From Verrucomicrobiota bacterium (GTDB lineage Bacteria > Verrucomicrobiota > Verrucomicrobiia > Chthoniobacterales > JAFAMB01): a stretch of 5,776 nt of DNA. The position numbers were made by a program, and so were the translations under genes. The stretch spans positions 1 to 5,776 of the forward strand of contig JAFAXJ010000139.1 of the NCBI GenBank assembly GCA_019241095.1, in the 5' to 3' direction. Below, piece by piece: positions 1 to 5,776 of the stretch. Numbering within the stretch: the first letter of the stretch is position 1; each line of letters starts with the position of its first letter. A model generated the notes under the pieces. That model ran no database searches. It was not told the origin of the DNA and worked only from the letters and a program-made list of their open reading frames with translations.

Positions 1-197
1 CAGAACGCTGTGTCCGACACAGCTCCAGCAGCAGCCATACTACGATCCGGTAAGAAACGAAAGGTAGATTTATGTCCTAGAAACGCGTTCGGCGCTGTCT
101 GACTTCCACTCTGAATGGTACTAGTGCAGCTTGCAAAAGACAGAAGCAGGCAACCGATAGATAGGCGGGTAAACCCGAAAATGGCATGATTGGTCAT
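1..197 (-). CDS. Probable lipoprotein, N-terminal part only (cut by the window edge)
   Basis: The frame is open from ATG 197 to the window edge (65 codons plus two bases), so the 3' part is missing. An in-frame TAA lies two codons upstream, which fixes this ATG as the earliest start. The protein begins like a lipoprotein. There is a short N-region with R11, a hydrophobic stretch (~12-22, RLSIGCLLLSFAS) and a lipobox-like FASC with C24 as the likely lipidated residue. The -3 position is Phe where Leu is usual, so the lipobox is slightly off consensus. T25 after the cysteine, rather than Asp, would by E. coli rules send it to the outer membrane. The visible mature part (SCTSTIQSGSQ, then residues 35-65) matches no family I can name with confidence. 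It is on the same strand as the exporter, 185 bp downstream, so it could be an envelope partner; that is inference. No Shine-Dalgarno is seen. Confidence 0.62.
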   Translation of the reverse strand, partial: MTNHAIFGFTRLSIGCLLLSFASCTSTIQSGSQTAPNAFLGHKSTFRFLPDRSMAAAGAVSDTAF

Positions 198-382
198 ACT
201 TTAGCGATTCAAGTAGGGAATTTGTGGGAGCAAGCATGAGCAACAATGGATCGACTATCAAGTGCGTTGCTGCTCGAATTACGAATACTGGGTTCCTGTG
301 AAAGCCCCTTTTCTTTTTTGAACTGATCCGCATTCCCATCCGAGGAGCTTTTGCACGCAATTCAGAAGATTGTAAATTGCTC
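198..382 (-). other. Intergenic stretch between the exporter stop and the lipoprotein start
   Basis: I see no gene supported in these 185 bp. The minus strand is open in one frame across it, but that reading begins inside the exporter gene, runs into the lipoprotein gene in a different frame, and has no recognisable protein character. A 6-bp inverted repeat (gcaatt 357-362, aattgc 375-380) with a 12-base spacer lies just after the exporter stop. It has no T-tract after it on the minus strand, so it is not a convincing intrinsic terminator. The gap is larger than the other two in the window, so a promoter for the lipoprotein gene could sit here, but I cannot point to a good one. Confidence 0.5.
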
Positions 383-2956
383 TCAAACTCTAGGCTGGCT
401 TTCCGCGGCAGCATCCTTGGAGAGCTCTGACCTGAAAGCCATCGCTCCGAAAGATCGCCGCTGCAAAAAGGCAAACGCGGGGACCATGTAGAAAAAGGTT
501 GTAAGCAAACACCAGAAAACTCCCGTAGCGCATACAACTCCCAGCCCGCTCAGGGCGGGGTTCTGGGTCGGGATCAACACGGCAAATCCAGACAAGGTCG
601 ATAATCCACAGATGGAAAGCGGCTTAAGAACATTGGCCAGATTCTCTTCGAGATTCCCTTCCCGACGGCTTACTACTAGAAACTGGATCCCATAGTCAAC
701 GCCGATAGCAAGCACGAGAGGGAAAGCCAAGGTGTTAAGCAAATTCACCGTGAGATGAAGTACTTTCAGTGAGGCTACAAGAGCAAGCATTGAAAACACA
801 AGCGCTGATGCGTGAACTAGCCAAAGAGAAAACCGACGGTAAACCACCCAAAGTAACACAAGGATTAAAACTCCGACCACCGTCGTGAAGGCCACGAGTT
901 CTCCCTGAGCCCAAGGGATCAAATCGAAAAGCGTGTAGGACCAGCCAGTGACAATCGCGCCCGGATCAGCTTGATGAATCAACTCGCCGATCCGATGCTG
1001 ATCCTTTTCAGACCTGATCGGTTTCGCAGTGCGCGTGTATCCGGCTCCGATAGTCGGACGGGTGGAGAAGTACCGATCGATCAAAAACCACCAACTGGAG
1101 CTTTCCGGAAACAGGGTTGACCAGTCTGGGAGGCCCTTCATTGTTTGCTGCGCCTTCAATCCATCGAGCAGCGCAAAAACATTCTTGAATGCATCGAGCT
1201 CGAAGCCATCTCTTTCCAGTGTGTTTCGCACCAGCGATTCTACTTGGTCCAGATTGACCTTCTTCAGCAACGCTCTGTTTTCTTGGATCAGGGCCGGCGA
1301 AAGAGCCAGAGCGACTGGCGTACTAGTGTATTTTAGCTCACCTTGGTCCTGTGCTTGGCTCAAGGCGTTGGCAATCTTCACCCAACGATCGTGAAATTCC
1401 TGCTGACTTTTTGCATTCACCAGAATAGTGATTGGATCAGATTCCTGGTTCATCTTTTCCGCCATCACTTGGAGCGCAATCGATGCAGGTATTTGCTTGG
1501 GCTGAAGCGATACCGGATTGGTATCGAAATTCAGTGGAATAAAAGGAGCAAAAGCAATCAGCGCTCCAATGATCAAAAGACTGGTGAATACAGCTAACAT
1601 CGGGCGAGGTTCGCGAAACATCGCTTTTACAAACCTCTTTGTTCCGAGCAAAATGAAATCGTCTTTGGTGACCGGTTTCACTCCTCGGAAAAACATGAAG
1701 AGGAAAAGCACCATAAAGAGTCCAGCGAAGGCGACTCCGAAAGCGACAAGGGTGCCAAGCTGACCGAACCCAGGGCTTTGGCTGAAATTCAGCGCCATGA
1801 AGCCGATCGCTGTCGTGAGAACTACATAGAAGATGGCGGCCCCAATATCTCTGACAGAAACAAAAACGGCCGCTTCGTGGGACAAATTACTTCTTCGCGC
1901 CTGCTGATATCGCCCAAATAACAGCAAACTGAAATCGACGCCGACTCCGACGAGGATAGAAAAGAAACCGATGGCAATCATATTAAGATTGCTGAAGATC
2001 AGCATGCCGATTGCTAGAGAGGCCAGCGCGGATAGACATAGGATAAGGCTGATGCCAACCAGAGGTACAAAGCGCCGGAACGCTAAGAAAAAGAGTCCAC
2101 TAACAATCAGGATCGAAAGAACGGCGCTTTTTTCGGCATCAGATTCCATGCTCTTTGAGATTTGAGCAACAAAGGCCGTGCGCCCGGTAATATAAACCTT
2201 CGGCTTATAACCAGTCCATGAACTGAGCATACGCGCCTGAAACTGGTCGATGTTGTTCATCATCACTTGGCAGGCCGGAGCGCCAAGGTTGCTTTGTTTA
2301 GTAATGATCAAAGCAAGCTGGAAAAGATTGTCGGGAGAAGCCAATGCACTTCCCTGATCGATTGATGATCCGGAGCCCAACGGCTTCATTGCTTTCGCAA
2401 AAAGGCCGAGTGGATCGATTGTAGCTTCGATCTGCGCTCGGATCGAATCTCCTCCAATCGTGTCCCGGATACGCGCTAGTCGCTGCTGAATCTGAGCAGG
2501 CTCCAGCAATTGCAAGGCTTCTCGAAACTGGTCGGGTGGCAGATTCAGAAGCAGCGATGGTACTATTGCCTGGATTTCAGCAAGTCCCTCATCCGTTTCC
2601 AGCGGGATTCGATCGAGAACTCGGAGCACCCATGGCTGTCTCTTCAACTCAGACATGAACTGGCTCCGAAAAGCTTCTACATCTTCCGCGTGACCCGGCC
2701 CTCCGAGAAAACCGATCACCAGCTGGCGAGCTTGTGAAAATTCGTTGTTGTATTCCTTAAGGCCTATCACCGATTCGAAGCGCGGCGGCAATAAATCCAA
2801 CACTTCGGAGTCAAGGTTTTTACGCGTTATCACCAAAAATGCTGACAGAGCAGCAATTGCGAAAGCCAGTATTATCAGCAATTTTGTGCGTTTACTGATG
2901 AGCGAGGCAAGCGCGTGAGTAAGCCTGTTACCCACGGTCGAGAAGGCGGATATCAT
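383..2956 (-). CDS. RND-superfamily MMPL-type exporter, 12 TM segments
   Basis: This 857-residue inner-membrane protein has the duplicated RND layout. TM1 is at ~25-43, followed by a soluble periplasmic loop (~44-277). TM2-6 lie within ~278-423 and TM7 at ~452-472. A second periplasmic loop (~473-685) follows, then TM8-12 within ~686-830. The TM4 motif VGVGVDFSLLLFGRY carries D341 and the TM10 motif AIGVDYGIQFLVVSRRE carries D754. These sit where MmpL3 has its proton-relay Asp-Tyr pairs, so proton-driven export is likely. Length and architecture fit the MMPL/COG4258 'predicted exporters' and the HpnN hopanoid exporters. The N-terminal signature (NLDSEVLDLLPP) looks closer to the former, but I cannot settle this without alignment. 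Substrate is unknown; the LPS-enzyme gene upstream suggests a lipid or other hydrophobic envelope compound. ATG 2956 is the first possible start in frame because TAG lies two codons upstream; no Shine-Dalgarno is evident. It starts 58 bp after the fusion gene on the same strand. The frame is intact. Confidence 0.9.
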   Translation of the reverse strand: MISAFSTVGNRLTHALASLISKRTKLLIILAFAIAALSAFLVITRKNLDSEVLDLLPPRFESVIGLKEYNNEFSQARQLVIGFLGGPGHAEDVEAFRSQFMSELKRQPWVLRVLDRIPLETDEGLAEIQAIVPSLLLNLPPDQFREALQLLEPAQIQQRLARIRDTIGGDSIRAQIEATIDPLGLFAKAMKPLGSGSSIDQGSALASPDNLFQLALIITKQSNLGAPACQVMMNNIDQFQARMLSSWTGYKPKVYITGRTAFVAQISKSMESDAEKSAVLSILIVSGLFFLAFRRFVPLVGISLILCLSALASLAIGMLIFSNLNMIAIGFFSILVGVGVDFSLLLFGRYQQARRSNLSHEAAVFVSVRDIGAAIFYVVLTTAIGFMALNFSQSPGFGQLGTLVAFGVAFAGLFMVLFLFMFFRGVKPVTKDDFILLGTKRFVKAMFREPRPMLAVFTSLLIIGALIAFAPFIPLNFDTNPVSLQPKQIPASIALQVMAEKMNQESDPITILVNAKSQQEFHDRWVKIANALSQAQDQGELKYTSTPVALALSPALIQENRALLKKVNLDQVESLVRNTLERDGFELDAFKNVFALLDGLKAQQTMKGLPDWSTLFPESSSWWFLIDRYFSTRPTIGAGYTRTAKPIRSEKDQHRIGELIHQADPGAIVTGWSYTLFDLIPWAQGELVAFTTVVGVLILVLLWVVYRRFSLWLVHASALVFSMLALVASLKVLHLTVNLLNTLAFPLVLAIGVDYGIQFLVVSRREGNLEENLANVLKPLSICGLSTLSGFAVLIPTQNPALSGLGVVCATGVFWCLLTTFFYMVPAFAFLQRRSFGAMAFRSELSKDAAAESQPRV

Positions 2957-2974
2957 TGTCTAATACATACTGAC

Positions 2975-3012
2975 TATCATGGAGCCCTAACTCCGCGGTG
3001 ATGCGCATGATA
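2975..3012. repeat. Inverted repeat in the gap upstream of the exporter gene
   Basis: TATCATG (2975-2981) and CATGATA (3006-3012) are exact reverse complements with a 24-base spacer. A competing inner pair, GGAG (2981-2984) and CTCC (2991-2994), encloses six bases. A perfect 8-bp palindrome, ATGCGCAT (3001-3008), overlaps the right arm. The whole structure fills most of the 58-bp gap between the fusion gene and the exporter. It has no T-run on the minus strand, so it does not look like an intrinsic terminator. It could be an operator or an mRNA fold in the exporter leader, or chance; arms this short are only weakly significant. Confidence 0.3.
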
Positions 3013-3014
3013 AA

Positions 3015-4928
3015 TCATAATGGTGCCTTGTCGCAAGCGAGTTGAACCGCCCCTATCACCTCGGCTACCGTAACCGCCTTCATACAACGCAAATCCAGGG
3101 GACAGGTCCGAAGAAAACAGGGACTGCATTGCACGTGTTTCCGCAAAACGAGTTGGCTGTTACCTGATGGCCCGGTCAGTCGCGGTTCGGTTGATCCGAA
3201 GATTGAAATGGTTGGTACTCCGAGAAAGGCGGCGAGGTGCATCGTTCCGGTATCATTAGTCAACAATAGACTGCATCGTCCGAGATGCTTGATCAGATCA
3301 AGCATGGACGTGCGCCCTGTCAAATCGGTCGCCTGCGCCCCGATTGCTTCGGTGATTTGCTTTCCCAAACCTTGATCCTTGGCGGTTCCGAATACGAGTA
3401 CCTGCCGGAATCCACAGTTTGCGATTTTCTTGGCTGCTTCATCAAAAAACGGCCATCTTTTAGCAGGACCGTATTCCGCTCCCGGACAGATGCCAATCAC
3501 GCCGGCTTCGCTCCTGCGCTGCATCGGAGGCGTGAGCTGCGCCGAAATATCCGCGCCAATTGCTTGCGCTATACTCAAATATCGCTGCGACTGATGAGTT
3601 AAAGGTTGTGGCGTTCGCTGTTCACGAACGATCTGGTTCAACATCCATTTTCGGAGGGCGGCCCTGAATCCGACCCGCCGAGGTATTCCCGCCAGCCAGG
3701 ATTCCAATGCAGATCTGACCGAGTTCGGGAAAATGAGAGAGACATCGAAACGATCGCGGATTTTTTCAGCTACTTGCCAGATAGAGTCACTTTGCTCAAT
3801 AGCAATAACTTCGTCTACGTCCGGTACGTTGCGCCAGAAATCTGCTAGTTTCGCCGGTGCAATAACAGTGATGCGCCCATCCGGCCGCCCGCGCTTAATA
3901 TAACGGATAGGCGGCACACTCATGACGGAATCGCCGAGCCAATTCGTTGATCGGACCAGAATCTGAAAAGGACGATTTGTACGAACCGAGCAATGAATTC
4001 CACGCTTATAAGATCGAAGCAGAAATTTCGGGGATGGTGTTTTCCAGCGTTGATGGACCCAAAACCAATCACTCGGATTGAGATTGATCAAATCTTCCAA
4101 AGCTTGGTTGATTCGATCGGTAATCTCTGCAACCGGGGCATCTGTTTGTGATATGATCGGGCCGAAACGGAATCGCCATCTCGCTGGCCCATCGGTCATC
4201 ATAGAAACAGTCAGGATTTCGGCCCCGGTAGCTTTCGCAAGTACAGCTGGAAGCGGAGTTGTGGAAGCTAATCGTCCAAAAAAAGGAGTCCATATTCCTT
4301 TATCGCCGGCATGCTGATCGATCAGTACAGCTAATGTTCCACCTTCCTTCAGGATGCCAGGACTTCGAACCAGTCCTTGCTTTCGTTCAATTTGTTGAAG
4401 GCCATTTCTTTCCCGTGTTTTACGCAAATGTTGATCAACAAATCGGTTCCGTAGCGGTTGATAAATAACCGCGTTTAACCGAGTCCGGGTGCCACAATCC
4501 TCTAACATTTTCGGCCCGAATACCATTAGCTCCCAGTTGCCGATGTGATTAGCTGCCCAGATAACGCGTTTTGCCTCGTTATATCGTCCCTTGATTGCTT
4601 CAAATTCGGATAAATCGATGTGGGATTTCAGCTTGGTCCAAGGTTTTTCAGAAATGGCCAAGGCGCATAGGAGATTAGCAATCAAACGCCTGAAATGCAT
4701 TTTGGCGCAGCCACGAACCTCACGAGTATTCCAGTCTGGATAGGCGATCCGAAGATTTGACTCTGCAAGCCGCCTGTAAGGTGCAGCGAAAAAATAACCA
4801 CACAGCCCTAACAATTCTCCGGCATAAAAAACAACTGTTAACGGCAAGTGCCCCAGAAACCAGCTGACCAATCGATAACAAAGATAGATCGCGAAATCGC
4901 CTACTTCATGCAACTCGACTCCGTTCAT
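3015..4928 (-). CDS. Fused lipid A-type acyltransferase (LpxL/HtrB family) and heptosyltransferase II (WaaF-like, GT9)
   Basis: This 637-residue protein has two complete LPS-assembly domains. Residues ~10-300 match the LpxL/HtrB family, which adds a secondary acyl chain to lipid A at the inner membrane. They contain a hydrophobic anchor (~12-50), RRLAESNLRIAYPD (52-65), the HX4E active site HIGNWE (H128, E133), LIDQHAG (202-208) with PFFGR (215-219), and the family-typical WVHQRWK (290-296). After a ~20-residue linker, residues ~322-630 match GT9 heptosyltransferases, which add L-glycero-D-manno-heptose from ADP-heptose to the inner core. They contain STNWLGDSVMS (D333, aligned with catalytic D13 of WaaC), CPGAEYGPAKRWP (K490, aligned with WaaC K192), TNDTGTMHLAA (557-567) and FGSTEPRLTGPSG. 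A cysteine cluster C601-x2-C604-x4-C609-x5-C615 lies near the end. ATG 4928 is chosen because an in-frame TGA lies two codons upstream. Two out-of-frame ATGs just before it open a 9-codon ORF, and no Shine-Dalgarno is evident. Fusion and domain families are clear; substrate specificity is inferred. Confidence 0.92.
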   Translation of the reverse strand: MNGVELHEVGDFAIYLCYRLVSWFLGHLPLTVVFYAGELLGLCGYFFAAPYRRLAESNLRIAYPDWNTREVRGCAKMHFRRLIANLLCALAISEKPWTKLKSHIDLSEFEAIKGRYNEAKRVIWAANHIGNWELMVFGPKMLEDCGTRTRLNAVIYQPLRNRFVDQHLRKTRERNGLQQIERKQGLVRSPGILKEGGTLAVLIDQHAGDKGIWTPFFGRLASTTPLPAVLAKATGAEILTVSMMTDGPARWRFRFGPIISQTDAPVAEITDRINQALEDLINLNPSDWFWVHQRWKTPSPKFLLRSYKRGIHCSVRTNRPFQILVRSTNWLGDSVMSVPPIRYIKRGRPDGRITVIAPAKLADFWRNVPDVDEVIAIEQSDSIWQVAEKIRDRFDVSLIFPNSVRSALESWLAGIPRRVGFRAALRKWMLNQIVREQRTPQPLTHQSQRYLSIAQAIGADISAQLTPPMQRRSEAGVIGICPGAEYGPAKRWPFFDEAAKKIANCGFRQVLVFGTAKDQGLGKQITEAIGAQATDLTGRTSMLDLIKHLGRCSLLLTNDTGTMHLAAFLGVPTISIFGSTEPRLTGPSGNSQLVLRKHVQCSPCFLRTCPLDLRCMKAVTVAEVIGAVQLACDKAPL

Positions 4929-4985
4929 GCATCATACAGACCGAACCGTTCTATCTCTACTCGCAATGATTGCAAATGGTTTCCC

Positions 4986-5776
4986 TCAACCTCTGGGATG
5001 AAAGCGCTTATGCAAGGCCTTCAATCCGCTTTGATCCACGTGAGTGTAGATCTCGGTTGTTGCAATATCAGCGTGACCCAGCAACTCCTGAATGATACGT
5101 AAATCAGCCCCATTTGCCAGGAGGTGCGTTGCAAAGGAATGGCGGAACAGGTGCGGATAAACGTTTTGATCTAACCCGGCCAATTCGGCCGTTTCTTTCA
5201 CAATTTGCCAGATACGCTGGGTCGTTAGCTTCCGACCAAGCCGAGATAGGAAAATCTCGTTTGCGGTGCGCTTGGCCGCTAGTCGGATCCTTTCTTCGCG
5301 CAGGTATCGCTCGATCTGAACGCAAGCTTTCTTGCCGACAGGAACAAGACGCATCTTGGACCCTTTGCCAATGACTCGAATAATCCGATTTTGTAGATTT
5401 AGATTATCGAGTCGCGCATTGGCCAGTTCGCTTATTCGAAGGCCGGAAGCATAGAGCAGCTCTAAGATGGCTCGATCTCTGTGTGGAAACGGCCTTTGAT
5501 CAAGGCTTGTTGCTAATAGCCGCTCAATGTCCGCAGGATTAAGTGTTTCCGGCAACCTGTGCGTCAGCCTTGGGAGTGGTAGCAGTTCGGCCGGATCCTG
5601 GGCTAGAATGGAACGTGATTTCAGGAACCGAAAAAAAATCTTAATCGCTACTGCGACGAGTTTCAGGGATGCTGCCGCTAAGCCTCTCTCCTTTTCATGC
5701 GCGAGAAAACTGCTGATTACCGGAAGGCGGACATCAACAGGAGATAGTATCGAATGCTTCTTTTTCAACCAATCAG
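4986..5776 (-). CDS. xerD: Tyrosine site-specific recombinase, XerD type (5' end beyond the window)
   Basis: Xer recombinases cut and rejoin DNA at dif sites with a partner (XerC) and resolve chromosome dimers at the septum. All six catalytic residues are visible. Numbering from the TTG at 5768, they are R111 (SGLRISEL), K135 (GKGSK), H206 and R209 (PHLFRHSFATHLL), H232 (LLGHAD) and the nucleophile Y241 (EIYTHV). Residues 1-70 are the rest of the core-binding SAM-like domain and about 90-260 are the catalytic domain. The C-terminal LHKRFHPRG resembles the LHQQHHPRA end of E. coli XerD, which favours XerD over XerC. The TTG is probably not the real start: the frame stays open to the edge and reads D-W-L, and this W-L aligns with W39-L40 of E. 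coli XerD, so about 39 residues are missing. The gene ends with TGA, 57 bp before the acyltransferase-heptosyltransferase gene on the same strand. It could be another Xer-like integrase, but no phage or integron context is visible. Confidence 0.9.
   Translation of the reverse strand, partial: DWLKKKHSILSPVDVRLPVISSFLAHEKERGLAAASLKLVAVAIKIFFRFLKSRSILAQDPAELLPLPRLTHRLPETLNPADIERLLATSLDQRPFPHRDRAILELLYASGLRISELANARLDNLNLQNRIIRVIGKGSKMRLVPVGKKACVQIERYLREERIRLAAKRTANEIFLSRLGRKLTTQRIWQIVKETAELAGLDQNVYPHLFRHSFATHLLANGADLRIIQELLGHADIATTEIYTHVDQSGLKALHKRFHPRG

Noticed and set aside
210..275. TTGATA with CATGCT at 17-base spacing on the minus strand as a lipoprotein promoter
   Set aside because: The -10 match is only 3 of 6, which is expected by chance in a gap of this size.
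121..537. Minus-strand open frame of 138 codons across the exporter end and the gap
   Set aside because: It starts inside the exporter gene in another frame and runs through the lipoprotein start in a different frame. Its composition is unlike a real protein and no family signature is visible.
1029..2737. Several plus-strand open frames of 63-121 codons opposite the exporter gene
   Set aside because: They are antisense shadows of a well-supported 857-codon gene and show no recognisable protein features.
3285..4468. Plus-strand open frames, and one minus-strand frame of 74 codons, within the fusion gene
   Set aside because: They are shadows of the 637-codon gene, whose domain motifs run throughout.
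4931..4936. TATGAT as a possible -10 box just before the fusion gene
   Set aside because: A transcript from it would start at or inside the start codon region, and the matching -35 (TAGAGA) is weak. It is more likely chance around the clustered ATGs.
4963..4973. GCAATGATTGC inverted repeat between xerD and the fusion gene, as a terminator
   Set aside because: Five-bp arms around one base cannot form a normal hairpin loop and no T-run follows on the minus strand.
4848..5374. Plus- and minus-strand short frames overlapping xerD and the gap after it
   Set aside because: They lie opposite or out of frame with conserved recombinase motifs and have no signatures of their own.
4986..5776. Recombinase as evidence of a mobile element or integron
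   Set aside because: The sequence is XerD-like to its C-terminus. No attachment site duplication, cassette array or phage gene is seen, and its neighbours are envelope genes.

Overview
The window looks like a chromosomal piece from a Gram-negative (diderm), lipopolysaccharide-making bacterium. The evidence is a lipid A-type acyltransferase domain, a heptosyltransferase II-like domain, an RND/MMPL exporter and the start of a probable lipoprotein. Base composition is roughly balanced between GC and AT. None of the three visible start codons has a convincing Shine-Dalgarno sequence. A member of the Verrucomicrobiota or a related deep diderm lineage is possible, but that is a guess from gene style and not shown by the sequence. 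No rRNA, tRNA, insertion sequence, CRISPR array or phage gene is visible.

All real genes lie on the minus strand, so transcription runs from high to low coordinates. In that order they are: (1) a tyrosine recombinase of XerD type (4986-5776), whose first ~39 residues lie outside the window; (2) after a 57-bp gap, a 637-residue protein (3015-4928) joining an LpxL/HtrB-type acyltransferase to a WaaF-type heptosyltransferase in one uninterrupted frame; (3) after a 58-bp gap, an 857-residue, 12-TM RND/MMPL-family exporter (383-2956); (4) after a 185-bp gap, the first 65 codons of a probable lipoprotein (1-197), cut by the left edge.

Genes 2 to 4 read as a cell-envelope group: a cytoplasmic/inner-membrane enzyme for lipid A acylation and inner-core heptose transfer, an inner-membrane exporter that may move a lipid or other hydrophobic envelope molecule, and a probable outer-membrane lipoprotein. 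Short gaps and a shared strand make co-transcription plausible, but no promoter or terminator can be assigned with confidence. XerD normally acts in chromosome dimer resolution. Its place upstream may be simple adjacency.

The most notable feature is the acyltransferase-heptosyltransferase fusion, because these steps are carried out by separate proteins in the well-studied enterobacterial pathway. I see no evidence of a wholly new system such as a defence island, retroelement or novel RNA.
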